Assembly (NCBI RefSeq): GCF_026163685.1
Contig: NZ_JAOXSR010000002.1
Span: 1-64,000, forward strand
Reading direction: 5' to 3'
DNA from: Oerskovia flava
GTDB lineage: Bacteria; Actinomycetota; Actinomycetes; Actinomycetales; Cellulomonadaceae
DNA: 64,000 nt
The first letter of the stretch is position 1; the number at the start of each line of letters is the position of its first letter. A program made the position numbers and the translations under genes. Below are positions 1 to 8,921 of the stretch, one piece after another. Below the pieces are notes generated by a model, which worked only from the letters and a program-made list of their open reading frames with translations, ran no database searches and was not told the DNA's origin.

Positions 1-411
1 CACCCCACGCATGAAGCTCGCCTTCTACGGACGCGTCTCGACCGAGGACGCCCAGGACCCGCAAGCGTCGCGCGCTTGGCAGCTCAAGCGGTCGCGAGAC
101 CTGGTCAGTCCTCTCGACCATGAGATCGTCGCGGAGTTCTTCGACATCGGCCAGTCCCGGTCCCTCCCGTGGCGACGGCGCCCGCAAGCTGCAGCGCTGC
201 TCGAGGAGGTCAAGAGCGCGACCAGACGGTTTGACGGCATCGTGATCGGGGAGCCGCAGCGTGCGTTCTACGGCCACCAGTTCTCCATGACGTTCCCGGT
301 GCTGACCCACTATGGAGTGGCGTTGTTCGTGCCCGAGGTGGGGGGAGCGGTCGATCCGGACTCCGATGCGCACGAGATCGTCATGTCGCTGTTCGGTGGG
401 ATGTCCAAGAG
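1..411 (+). repeat. Left copy of a 411-bp perfect direct repeat (recombinase 5' end)
   Basis: Bases 1-411 are identical to 12134-12544 by direct reading; the first difference is at 412 (T versus C at 12545). The repeat contains the start and catalytic domain of a serine recombinase. It is already in progress at base 1, so its true left end is outside the window. Beyond 411 the two copies still encode homologous protein but differ at many positions, mostly synonymous at first and then at the amino-acid level. Confidence 0.95.
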
Positions 412-1051
412 TGAGCGCACTCGCATCCAGAAGCGCACGAAGTCCTCGATGCACGAGCTCGCCAGGAACACCGACCGGTTCCTGGGAGGCCGTCCTCCCT
501 ATGGGTACACGCTCGCCGACGTGGGGCCGCACCCCAACCCTGGGAAGGCGGCGGCCGGACAGCGCGCCCACAAGCTTGTGCCGGATGTGGGCGCAGCACC
601 GGTCGTTGCGCGGATCTTCGCCGAGTTCCTCGAAGGCCATGGCTTGCGCTCGATCGCGCAACGGCTCACCGACGAAGGCGTCCCGTCGCCGTCCGCTCAC
701 GACCCGTCACGCAACAGTCATCGCGACCCACGGGGGTGGGCGCACGCATCGGTACGGGCAATTCTCGTGAATCCTGCGTACACGGGCGTCCGGATGTGGG
801 GCAAACAGGCCAAGGTGGAGTCCCTGGCCGACGTCGACGATGTTGCGGGGCACATCGTCGCCCACGAGCTCATGCACATCCTCGAGGCGGTCTACGACCC
901 CGCGCAGGAGCGAACCACCGCCAGTCGCACGTCCTACGACGACCCGACCGAGCGGAGGGTCGAGCTCGTGGCGAGCGAGCTCATGATCCTGATCTCAGGT
1001 CGCAGCGGCGGCATCGGGACGAGCCTCGGGTCCTTGGAGGAGTACCGGTGA
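11..1051 (+). CDS. Chimeric ORF: serine recombinase N-terminal part fused to ImmA/IrrE-like HExxH peptidase tail
   Basis: Residues 1-140 are a resolvase/invertase catalytic domain with the nucleophile Ser10 in YGRVS. Residues 150-279 match the start of the Recombinase (PF07508) domain, ending in AKVESLADVDDVA. At about base 849 homology to the full-length recombinase at 12129 stops. The frame continues into a segment with HELMH (zinc-peptidase HExxH) and a later ERRVELVASEL that could supply the third ligand, as in ImmA/IrrE (DUF955) proteins. The recombinase zinc ribbon and coiled coil are absent, and so is the usual N-terminal part of an ImmA protein. The stop overlaps the GTG of the next gene by 4 nt, the coupling expected between an ImmA gene and its 7-TM partner. 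I therefore read this as a fusion created by deletion or recombination. An ATG 15 nt upstream, as used in the other copy, would fall outside the window. Activity of either half is unknown. Confidence 0.8.
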   Translation: MKLAFYGRVSTEDAQDPQASRAWQLKRSRDLVSPLDHEIVAEFFDIGQSRSLPWRRRPQAAALLEEVKSATRRFDGIVIGEPQRAFYGHQFSMTFPVLTHYGVALFVPEVGGAVDPDSDAHEIVMSLFGGMSKSERTRIQKRTKSSMHELARNTDRFLGGRPPYGYTLADVGPHPNPGKAAAGQRAHKLVPDVGAAPVVARIFAEFLEGHGLRSIAQRLTDEGVPSPSAHDPSRNSHRDPRGWAHASVRAILVNPAYTGVRMWGKQAKVESLADVDDVAGHIVAHELMHILEAVYDPAQERTTASRTSYDDPTERRVELVASELMILISGRSGGIGTSLGSLEEYR

Positions 1052-2151
1052 GCACCTCCCTGAGCGCGATCGCCCTCATCACGCTCGCCGTCGCGACGCT
1101 GTGGACCGCGTGGCGGTCGAGGGGCCGCGGCCCGCAGGCGTCCCTGCTGCCGCTGGGGCTCGCCTTGGTCTCGGCGGCCTCTGCGCTGCGCGTCCCGGGC
1201 CTGTACACCTGGGTGCAGGCGAGCTTGCCACCCGGGACGCACGAGGTCGCCAAGCACGTCCTCCTCGTCAGCGGATGCCTGGCGGTCGCAGCCTGGGTGC
1301 GCGGCTCCCTCACGTCCAGCGTCGTGAAGGCGAGGACCGTCGTCGTGCTGTGCGCGGTCATCGCGGCGAGCATGACCGCCGTCTTCGTCGCAAACGGGCC
1401 CTGGACCACTGACGACCTCGACGCGCAGATGGTCGACCGCCCGTGGATGGTCGCCTACTGGGCCCTGTACTACGGAACCTTCGTCCTGGCCGTTGGCGCC
1501 TTCGGCTGGTCTGCGTTCACCGCAGGGGCCGGGAAGCCGCTTCGACAGCGGTGGGGGCTGGACGTCGCGGCGCTCGGCGCGCTCGTCGCGGTCGCGTGGG
1601 CGATCATCAGCGTCATCGCGCTCGTGCTGCACGAGCCCGGGTCGCTCGAGCCATACCTCGTGCTCGGCATCCGCACGCGCTACCTGATCCTCGCCTCCAG
1701 CGTCCTGGCGCCGGTCGGGATCGTGGCTCACCTGGCGATCAGCGCGGGCGAACGTCGTCGCCGGCGACGCGACCTGGGGGACATGCACGCGCACCTGGTC
1801 GGGCTGAGCGACGAGGTTCGCCTGGACGGTGCGAGCTCGAAGGTGGTCGACTACCGGCGCCAGGTGGAGATCCTCGACGCGATCGCCGTGCTGCGCCGCT
1901 GCGCCGACGATCGCGACCGCGAGACGGTGCGCAACGTGATCCCGGACGCGAGCCCCGAGCTCGAGCTCGCCTACCGCCTGGACATCGCCGCGGCTCGTCG
2001 CGACGCCGGCGCCGCACCCGAGCAGCCCGCGACCGACGACTGGGGTGCGCTGGTCTCCGACGACACCAGCCTGGCTCGGCTCGGTCGGGTCTTCCGCGAC
2101 GAGGTGGATGAGGAGGCCCGGCGCGATGTCCTTGCCGCAGTCGACCACTGA
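1048..2151 (+). CDS. 7-TM membrane protein with cytoplasmic helical tail, DUF6545 / MAB_1171c-like
   Basis: The 367-residue protein has about seven hydrophobic segments in the first 235 residues (for example LITLAVATLW, HVLLVSGCLAVAAWV, VAWAIISVIALVL, LILASSVLAPVGIVAHLAI). An Arg-rich junction (GERRRRRRD) and a roughly 120-residue soluble acidic/helical tail follow. From memory this architecture, directly after an ImmA/IrrE peptidase gene, matches the actinobacterial 'MAB_1171c family putative transporter' (DUF6545) group, whose function is not established. The GTG start was chosen because it overlaps the preceding stop (GTGA); the reading frame open further upstream is out-of-frame recombinase DNA. 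The next gene starts inside its 3' end, so the two are co-translated. It is probably a membrane partner in a peptidase-sensor module. Confidence 0.7.
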   Translation: MSTSLSAIALITLAVATLWTAWRSRGRGPQASLLPLGLALVSAASALRVPGLYTWVQASLPPGTHEVAKHVLLVSGCLAVAAWVRGSLTSSVVKARTVVVLCAVIAASMTAVFVANGPWTTDDLDAQMVDRPWMVAYWALYYGTFVLAVGAFGWSAFTAGAGKPLRQRWGLDVAALGALVAVAWAIISVIALVLHEPGSLEPYLVLGIRTRYLILASSVLAPVGIVAHLAISAGERRRRRRDLGDMHAHLVGLSDEVRLDGASSKVVDYRRQVEILDAIAVLRRCADDRDRETVRNVIPDASPELELAYRLDIAAARRDAGAAPEQPATDDWGALVSDDTSLARLGRVFRDEVDEEARRDVLAAVDH

Positions 2152-2734
2152 TCAGGCGTCGGGGCCTCGCTGGGCCCGGGTCGTCACCGAGGTGCTGGCA
2201 CCTGGGTACACCGTGGCGGCGACGATCGTGGTCGTGTGCCTGCTGACGTTGGATCTGCCTGCTCAGTGGTGGATCGCCGTGCTGGCGTTCGTAGGCATGG
2301 CCGGACTGCCGTACGCGTTCGTGCACGGGCTCGCGCGGGCGAAGGTGTGGGAGTCACGTCACGTGCGGCCGCGCGGGCAGCGCATGGTCGTGCTCGCCGG
2401 CCTCATCGTGATCGAGGGCCTGTCTCTGTGGGTGCTGGGCCTGGCCGGTGCGCCGGCCGCGGCGATGCGGGTGCTCGGCGCGTGCGTCCTCGGTGTGGTC
2501 GCGATGGCGCTGGTCACACCGGTTGTGCGGGCGTCGATCCACGTCGGGGTGTTCTCGGTCGGTGCCGGCGTGATGAGCGCGTTCTCCTGGCCGTGGGCCG
2601 TGGCGATCCTCGCGGTAGGCGCCCTGGTCGGCCTGGCGCGCCTCGCGGTGCGCGACCACACCCGCACCGAGGTCATCGCGGGCCTGCTCGTCGGGTTCAC
2701 GGCGGGCGCGCTGGCGGTCAGGGTTCTCGGCTGA
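2126..2734 (+). CDS. Degenerate PAP2-like integral membrane protein
   Basis: This 202-residue protein has five or six membrane helices. Near the C terminus it carries RDHTRTEVIAGLLVGF, which resembles the third PAP2 phosphatase motif (SRxxxxxHxxxDVxAG) but lacks the canonical Ser-Arg and Asp. A His in SIHVGVFSVGAG sits where motif 2 would be. The ATG start overlaps the last 26 nt of the upstream membrane gene. PAP2-type proteins are common third members of ImmA plus DUF6545 modules. The missing catalytic residues argue for a non-enzymatic or altered role, and it may only be PAP2-like by fold. Confidence 0.55.
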   Translation: MSLPQSTTDQASGPRWARVVTEVLAPGYTVAATIVVVCLLTLDLPAQWWIAVLAFVGMAGLPYAFVHGLARAKVWESRHVRPRGQRMVVLAGLIVIEGLSLWVLGLAGAPAAAMRVLGACVLGVVAMALVTPVVRASIHVGVFSVGAGVMSAFSWPWAVAILAVGALVGLARLAVRDHTRTEVIAGLLVGFTAGALAVRVLG

Positions 2735-2749
2735 GAATGGTGCGGCCCA

Positions 2750-2818
2750 GGTGAGGTAAGAAGCGGGCCCACAAGCCGGACTCTCAAGGGCGTTCTCGAG
2801 TCTGTGCGCTACCTCACC
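2750..2818. terminator. Possible bidirectional terminator / cruciform between convergent genes
   Basis: GGTGAGGTA at 2750-2758 is the perfect inverse complement of TACCTCACC at 2810-2818. A shorter GACTC/GAGTC pair lies nested between them. The region lies between the 3' ends of the PAP2-like gene (+) and the LRR gene (-). The loop is long, so termination is only a guess. Confidence 0.35.
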
Positions 2819-2847
2819 CGCCGGGTGTCGAGTGGATGCGGGATGGA

Positions 2848-3645
2848 CTACTTGACCCAAGGTGGGATGGACCACTTTCGAGGTGGGGGCTGCAATTGGG
2901 TCCAAGCTGCCGCGATCCAGGAGGTATCACCGATAATCAACACCTCCTCGATGGGAAGATCTGAGCGGAGCCACTGAGATTCCTCCATCGAGCGAACGTC
3001 CTCAAGCCGGAGCTTCTTCAGGTTTGGCAACAACGCAACGTTGCTAGCGTGCAGGACTTCACCGATGCGCGACAGTTCAAGCGATTCTAGCCGCTGATAG
3101 TCGGGAAGGCTCTCAAGGGAAAGTGAGCGGGGGCCATGAAGTGATAGCTCTCTCACGGAATTGAGCACAGGCGAGGGGCGAGGAATTTTGACGTCTCCCT
3201 TCATGCCTGTGAGAGTGACTTTCGATAGCCGCTCTAGGCCTTCAGTCCAGGAGAAGTTGCCATGCTCAAGATAGAGCTCGCGCAGCGTCGGGCTTGTTTT
3301 GAGTGACGCCCAGTTCCTGTGCGCGCTTCCCGCAAACGAGTGCAGCGGGATCGTCGATAGGTCGGTAGCGGTCGCCGGAGTCGCCCAGATGCTTAGGTTC
3401 GATAGCCGCTTCGCCATCTCCAGCACCTTGGTGTCGAGACGGGCCTGTTCGGTCACGAGGAGATGTCGCAGGTCAGAAATGACCGGCTTGAGAAAATCAA
3501 GGCTCTCGACTTCGGGGCTCAGCTCCTCCACGAAGATCCCGAGGCCGGAACGTACCGCCCGGCGAAGCGCTGATTCCTTCGGTGGTAGATCTTTGATCAC
3601 TAGGTACCGAACGCCGTCGAGCGTTCGTCGACTCCGTAGGATCAC
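2848..3645 (-). CDS. Leucine-rich-repeat-like protein of unknown function
   Basis: The 265-residue protein has an N-terminal region of about 90 residues and then a run of leucine-rich units, such as SPTLRELYLEHGNFSW, LERLSKVTLTGM, SVRELSLHGPRSLSLESL, YQRLESLELSRI and LPNLKKLRLEDV. No signal peptide or membrane helix is visible, so it is probably cytoplasmic and protein-binding. The GTG at 3645 was chosen because GGAGAGG lies 5 nt upstream; a longer in-frame extension to 3783 has no recognisable content. GC content and codon choice are visibly lower and more mixed (many A/T third positions) than in all neighbours, which indicates separate acquisition. I do not recognise a family, and a defence or effector role is only conceivable. 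Confidence 0.65.
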   Translation of the reverse strand: MILRSRRTLDGVRYLVIKDLPPKESALRRAVRSGLGIFVEELSPEVESLDFLKPVISDLRHLLVTEQARLDTKVLEMAKRLSNLSIWATPATATDLSTIPLHSFAGSAHRNWASLKTSPTLRELYLEHGNFSWTEGLERLSKVTLTGMKGDVKIPRPSPVLNSVRELSLHGPRSLSLESLPDYQRLESLELSRIGEVLHASNVALLPNLKKLRLEDVRSMEESQWLRSDLPIEEVLIIGDTSWIAAAWTQLQPPPRKWSIPPWVK

Positions 3646-3789
3646 AGTCCTCTCCAGTTCTTTGGCGTGGTGCGCATGAGGTGCGCGCGTCGAGGGCCGA
3701 TAGGGTTGACCCTGTTGTCGAGTCTTCTGAGCGCACGGTGCGTTGCAGGTCTCCTCGTCGGCCAACCCCGAAAGCAGCAGCACCCGCGT

Positions 3790-4826
3790 CTACACCTGAC
3801 GCGCGACAAGGGTCGCCACGAGACTGACGCATGCCGCAGCGAGTGCGAGCACGAGCCTGAATCGAAGGCTGCGCGAGCGCCTCAGCTCGCGCAGCATCCG
3901 CACGTCCGGGGAGGCAACCCCACCTGAGACCTCGAATCGTCGAGCGACCATCCAGGTGGCGAGTGCCGTCAGGCCGGAGATGGCGTACCAGGAGACACCT
4001 ACTGCCACCCACTCTTCAACGGCGCCATCCAGGAAGAGGGGTATCGAGATCGCCGACGAGAAGAGGGTGAGCAAGGACGACACGGCTAAACCGATAGTGA
4101 GTGCTGGGCCGCACCTCCTCTCCCACACATGGTCATCCATTCCGTTCATCGTGACGACTGCCGAGAAGCTTCCTGGCAGCACGAGAATGACCGCAACCGC
4201 CCACAGCGCAATCGTGACGATCACCATCAACGCCACCCGGCACCAGGCGAGATCGCCGCCGATGGATGCTCCGTACCAGGTGGTGATGGGGACTTGTCCG
4301 CCGGTGGTCTTGATGGCGTAGCCGGGGTTGTCGGATGCGTCGGTGTAGACCGGCTCGCCCTCGACGCTGGTCGCGAACGGCAGACCCTCGAGACCGCCAG
4401 CAGCGCTACGCAACCAGCACCGCCCCAGACAGCCGCGAGGAGCACGACAGGGAGAGCCAGCCACCACGGCACCAGGCCCGCGAGCAGCAGCAGAGGGAGC
4501 GCCCAGACCGCCACGGCGAGGAGCAAGAACCGCAGCCCCAGCAGCGTCGTCGCCAACGGCGCGCGACGAGCCAGGCGCGCGACGACCTTCCGGTCGGCGT
4601 GGACGAAGCCCGGCAGCACGAGCACCAGAACCGCCCAGATCGGCCACATCGCCGAGGCGAGTACCCTGCGGGGCCAGCCTCGCTGCGCAGGGTTGAACGA
4701 CCACGCGAGCGTCCATGCCACACCGGGCGCATCCACCGGCGACACGCGACGCATGCCCGGGCCCGAGGGCACCAACGGCGTGTCGCCGTCTGGGCGGGGC
4801 GGCTGCGCGGTCTCGCGGTAGGTCAC
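3790..4826 (-). pseudogene. Frameshifted multi-pass membrane protein
   Basis: Two overlapping reading frames together make one plausible protein. The first (from ATG 4826) starts MTYRETAQPPRPDG and has helices LASAMWPIWAVLVLVLPG, LLGLRFLLLAVAVWALPLLL and LPVVLLAAVWGGAGCVALLAV. After about 4385 it turns into Ser/Pro/Arg-rich out-of-frame sequence. The second frame picks up at EGLPFATSVEGEPVYTD and runs to 3790. It has a soluble loop followed by helices VALMVIVTIALWAVAVILVLP, LTIGLAVSSLLTLFSSA, WYAISGLTALATWMVA and LVLALAAACVSLVATLVA. A single-base indel near 4380-4390 (around GCGGTCTCGAGGG on the minus strand) would restore a protein of about 346 residues. It could be a sequencing error, or the second half could be translated separately. 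Family not recognised. Confidence 0.6.
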
Positions 4827-4925
4827 CGAACGAGCGTAGCCGTGGGATGTTCACCACACCCGGCGCCCGTCAACACCCACAGCATGAGCGCTTTCGACGT
4901 CAGGTCTCAGCCCACAGGTACAGGC

Positions 4926-7900
4926 ATGGGATACGTCTCGCTGCACACGCACTCCGAACACTCAGAGCTCGACGGCCTCGCGTCGATCAGCGACTACGTG
5001 CAGGCCGCGATCGCTGACGGACAGAGCGCGCTGGCGATCACCGATCACGGAACCCTGTCCGGGGCATGGCAGCTCACGACCCAGTGCACCGACGCTGGGA
5101 TCAAGCCGATCGCCGGAGAGGAGTTCTACCTCGCGTTCGGGTCCAACCGGGCCAAGGTCGGCGAACCCGTCGACCCCGACGACGAGGACAGCGAAGACGT
5201 CGGCACCAAGGAGGACGGCGCACGTTCCGCGAAGCCCGACAAGCGGTACATGCACCTGACGGTCCTGGCCCGCACCCCCGAGGGCTGGTCGAACCTCGTG
5301 CGGCTGCACAACAACGCCGCCGAGAACGTCTGGTACAAGCCGCGCACCGACCTCGAGCAGCTCAAGGCCCACAGGGAAGGCCTCATCGTGCTCACCGGGT
5401 GCCTCGGCGGGCCGCTCGCGTTCTACCTCAACCGTGCCGTCCTGCGGGATGGGCGCGCCGAGCATGACGGTGCGGCCGCCGACCGCGCCACCGCACGCGC
5501 GAACGCCCTCGCCCTGATCGACGCCGTCGGCCACGAGAACGTGTACGTCGAGGTCATGGATCACGGCATCGCGGCCCAGCAGCGCGTCACAGGCGAGCTG
5601 CGGGCGCTGGCCGCCGACCTCGACCTGCCGCTGGTCGCGACCAACGACGCCCACTACGCCCACCCGGGCGACCACACCGCCCACGAGGCATGGCTCGCCG
5701 CCGGGTCGAAGAAGACCCTCGCCGATCCGAAGCGGTTCCACTTCCATGGCACCGGACACCACTTCCGTACCGAGGCGGAGATGCGCGCCCTGTTCGACGG
5801 CGCGCCCTGGTGGCAGGAGGCCGTCGACAACACCGTGCGCATCGCCGAGCGGTGCGCAGAGCGCACACTGCCAGCCCCACGCACCCGCATACCGCACTTC
5901 CCCGTCCCGGACGGGTACACCGACACCACGGCACTGCTCAAGGACCAGATCGCGGCCGGCGCGCTCAAGCGGTACGGCACCGGCACCGAGACGTCCGTCA
6001 AGGACCTTCCCGAGGACGTCCGCAGCCGTCTCAACTGGGAGTTCAAGGTCATCAGGGGTTCCGGCTTCGGTGACTACTTCCTCATCGTGGCTGACGTGAT
6101 CGCGTGGGCACGCGCCCAAGGGATCCTCGTGGGCCCGGGACGAGGATCGGCGGCCGGGTCGATGGTCGCGTACTGCCTGGGCATCACGAACCTGTGCCCC
6201 CTGCGTCACTCCCTGCTGTTCGAGCGCTTCCTGGACCCCGAGCGGGCCGGGCTGCCGGACATCGACGTCGACTTCCAGCAGTCGCGTCGTGGCGAGGTGC
6301 ACCAGTACTTCGCGCGCCGTTGGGGCGCGGACAAGGTCGCGGCGCTCGGCACGTTCGGCGTCGCGCGCGCCAAGGACGCGATCAGCCGCGCCGCACGTGC
6401 ACTCGGTCACCCCGACGCGGGCACGAAGAAGCTGACGAAGAAGTACCCGATGGCAGGCGCCAAGCCGTACCCGATGGCGCGCGCAGTCGACCCGACCGAC
6501 CCGGCAACCGAGACGCTGCGCACCGCGCTCGAGCGTGATGAGGACGCCCGGGCGGCGTTCGACCTCGCCCGTGGCATGGAGGACACGATCTTCGGCAAGT
6601 CGATCCACGCGTGCGGGGTCGTGCTCTCCGACGAAGGCCTCGACGACCTCGTCCCGGTGCGCCACAACTCGAAGGACGCCGGCGCCCTGCGCATCACCGA
6701 ATGGGAGGGCTCGGACGTCGAGGCGTTCGGCCTGGTGAAGATGGACTTCCTGGTGCTGCGCAACCTCGACATCGCGGACCTGTGCGTGAGGATCATCGCC
6801 GAGACCACCGGTGAGGTCATCGACGTGGACCGGATCGACCCCGACCACCCGGACAGCCCCGAGCGCGCCCAGGCGACGTGGGATCTGCTGCAGTCCGGAC
6901 GGACCAGCGGCCTGTTCCAGCTCGAGAGCGGCGGGATGAGCCAGCTCGCCGAGCAGGTCGCGCCCACGTCGATCGACGACCTGTCCGCGCTGGTCGCGCT
7001 GTTTCGGCCGGGCCCGCTCGGCGCCGGGATGCACACCCGCTACGCCGACCGGAAGAACGGGCGCGAGCAGGTGTCCTACGACTACCTGACGACCGACCCC
7101 GCGGAGCAGCACGTCATCGCGCAGGTGCTCGACGAGACCTACGGGACTGTGGTCTTCCAGGAGCAGCTCATGATCCTGGGGGAGAAGGTCGCCGGGTTCA
7201 GTGCCGCGCAGAAGAACCGGTTGCGCAAGGCCGTGTCGAAGAAGAAGGCGGACGAGGTCGCCGCGGTCGGGCGGATGTGGCTCGACGGGGGGCAGCAGGA
7301 AGTGCGTGACGACGACGGGCACGTCGTGAAGATCGCGTTCTCGCGTGCGACGCTCGAGCGCCTGTGGGCGACGTTCGAGTCGTCAGCCGAGTACCTGTTC
7401 AACAAGTCGCACTCGGCGGCCTACGGGCTGGTGACCTACATGACCGCCTACCTCAAGGCGAACTGGCCGTTGCAGTTTGCCGCCGCGATGCTCGCGTGCA
7501 CCGACCACGACGACAAGCGGCGCACCGCACTGGTCGAGGTGTCGGCCGAGGGCATCACGATCGGTGGCCCCGGGGTGAACGTCGCCCAGGCGCGCGCCTT
7601 CACCGACGGTTCCGCCGTCTACCTCGGGCTCGCCGAGATCAAGGGCGTGGGGGCGCAGGTCGCCGAGGCGATCGTTGCTGAGCGTGAGGCACATGGCCCG
7701 TTCACCTCGATGGGTGACTTCGTGCGCCGGACGCACGCACCTGACGGGAAGGTGCTCGGTCCGTCGACCGTGGAGTCCCTCATCCGCGCCGGCGCGCTCG
7801 ACGAGTTCGGTCCGAGGCTCGGGATGATGATGGTCGCCCGTACCCGGGGCAGCGTCGACCAGATCCCGGACGCGGAGTGGGGAGTCGTCGAGCGCAGCGC

Positions 7901-8921
7901 CCAGGAGCGGGCCGCGATCGGGTTCGTCGTCGGCGCCCACCCACTGGTCGAGCTGCGAGACCAGATCCGCGGCTGGCGCCCCGAAGGTCACTCGATCACG
8001 CCGGTGCCGCTGCACAAGACCCCCACCGACCACGGGGAGGTCACCACGACGATCGGGGTGCTCGCCGACTGGTCCGAGCGCAGCTACTCCCGTGGCCGGA
8101 TGGCCAGCGGGCGGCTGGAGGGTTCGACGCAGACCAAGGAGATCGTCGCGTTCGACCAGGCGCTCAAGCAGGTCGGGTCGGCGTTCGAGGGTGCCCCGCA
8201 GGTGGGGGACGTGGTGGCGATCAGGGGTCGCGTGTCGGTGCGTGAGCGGGAGTTCACCGAGGTCGACGAAGAGGGCAACGACGTGACGAGAACAGAGACC
8301 ACCACGAGCCTCAACGTCAACCACATGTGGTCGGTCGAGCTCGACGACGCGGCGCACGTGGCCACGCCCAAGGCTAGGGCTCGTCCCGCGCTGCGGGTGG
8401 TGCCAAACCGAGAGGACGCGGCGCCGGCGCCCGAGCCGGCTCCCGGTGCCGCGGTCGTGGAGGAGCAGGTGGAGGCGGGCGTCGAAGGGTTCGCGGACCC
8501 GGCACCCCTCAGCACGACGATCGTGACTGTCGACGACGTCGAGGGGCTCGCCCACACCCCGGCACCGGAACCGGCGGAGTCGGTGGCGGCGGGCGACGGT
8601 GGCGTCACGGTGCTGTCGCTGCGCTGGCGAGAGGAGCGGGACGTGGTGTGGGCGGACGCAAGGGCGTCAGCACGCACCACGTACGCCGCGGCGCTGACCG
8701 CGAGCAGGGCTCTGCAGCAGATGTCGGTGACGATGCCGCCCAGCCCAGGAACGTGGGTCACGCGAACCGGCCCGCTGGTCGTCGTGGTCAACGCCTGGAC
8801 GCAGCGGGCAGCACGTGACCAGCTCGAGGCGCAACCGCAGGAGGATCTCGACGGGTCTGGGCTGCTGCCTGGGGTGTGGGTGCAGCTGACCGCTGTCCGC
8901 GCCCTAGCTGCCGTCTCCTGA
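4926..8921 (+). CDS. dnaE: DNA polymerase III alpha subunit (element-borne second DnaE type)
   Basis: C-family replicative polymerase of 1331 residues. An N-terminal PHP domain starts with HTHSEHSELDG and contains ITDHGT. The palm follows, with GPGRGSAAGSMVAYCLGIT and the catalytic aspartates in PDIDVDF and later in VKMDF. Fingers and the tandem HhH region (IKGVGAQVAEAIV) come next. The C-terminal 300 residues include an OB-like segment and an Ala/Pro/Glu-rich linker (about residues 1150-1235) before a final small domain. I chose ATG 4926; an in-frame ATG at 4884 would add 14 residues. A large upstream extension of the open frame is antisense to the membrane gene and is not coding. Association with ssb, rnhA, an HNH gene and a recombinase marks it as mobile-element cargo rather than the host's main DnaE. 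It would synthesise DNA during element replication or act in translesion or repair synthesis. Confidence 0.9.
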   Translation: MGYVSLHTHSEHSELDGLASISDYVQAAIADGQSALAITDHGTLSGAWQLTTQCTDAGIKPIAGEEFYLAFGSNRAKVGEPVDPDDEDSEDVGTKEDGARSAKPDKRYMHLTVLARTPEGWSNLVRLHNNAAENVWYKPRTDLEQLKAHREGLIVLTGCLGGPLAFYLNRAVLRDGRAEHDGAAADRATARANALALIDAVGHENVYVEVMDHGIAAQQRVTGELRALAADLDLPLVATNDAHYAHPGDHTAHEAWLAAGSKKTLADPKRFHFHGTGHHFRTEAEMRALFDGAPWWQEAVDNTVRIAERCAERTLPAPRTRIPHFPVPDGYTDTTALLKDQIAAGALKRYGTGTETSVKDLPEDVRSRLNWEFKVIRGSGFGDYFLIVADVIAWARAQGILVGPGRGSAAGSMVAYCLGITNLCPLRHSLLFERFLDPERAGLPDIDVDFQQSRRGEVHQYFARRWGADKVAALGTFGVARAKDAISRAARALGHPDAGTKKLTKKYPMAGAKPYPMARAVDPTDPATETLRTALERDEDARAAFDLARGMEDTIFGKSIHACGVVLSDEGLDDLVPVRHNSKDAGALRITEWEGSDVEAFGLVKMDFLVLRNLDIADLCVRIIAETTGEVIDVDRIDPDHPDSPERAQATWDLLQSGRTSGLFQLESGGMSQLAEQVAPTSIDDLSALVALFRPGPLGAGMHTRYADRKNGREQVSYDYLTTDPAEQHVIAQVLDETYGTVVFQEQLMILGEKVAGFSAAQKNRLRKAVSKKKADEVAAVGRMWLDGGQQEVRDDDGHVVKIAFSRATLERLWATFESSAEYLFNKSHSAAYGLVTYMTAYLKANWPLQFAAAMLACTDHDDKRRTALVEVSAEGITIGGPGVNVAQARAFTDGSAVYLGLAEIKGVGAQVAEAIVAEREAHGPFTSMGDFVRRTHAPDGKVLGPSTVESLIRAGALDEFGPRLGMMMVARTRGSVDQIPDAEWGVVERSAQERAAIGFVVGAHPLVELRDQIRGWRPEGHSITPVPLHKTPTDHGEVTTTIGVLADWSERSYSRGRMASGRLEGSTQTKEIVAFDQALKQVGSAFEGAPQVGDVVAIRGRVSVREREFTEVDEEGNDVTRTETTTSLNVNHMWSVELDDAAHVATPKARARPALRVVPNREDAAPAPEPAPGAAVVEEQVEAGVEGFADPAPLSTTIVTVDDVEGLAHTPAPEPAESVAAGDGGVTVLSLRWREERDVVWADARASARTTYAAALTASRALQQMSVTMPPSPGTWVTRTGPLVVVVNAWTQRAARDQLEAQPQEDLDGSGLLPGVWVQLTAVRALAAVS

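Noticed and set aside
736-1047. Longer version of the 7-TM protein beginning inside the recombinase
   Set aside because: Out of frame with the recombinase/peptidase ORF and low in sense content; the GTG at 1048 has the expected coupling.
2126-2734. Active PAP2 phosphatase
   Set aside because: Motif 3 lacks the Ser-Arg and Asp needed for catalysis, so only PAP2-like is claimed.
4335-4925. N-terminal extension of the polymerase reading frame
   Set aside because: Arg/Gln/His-rich translation with no domain, antisense to the membrane gene; homology begins at MGYVSLHTHSEHS.
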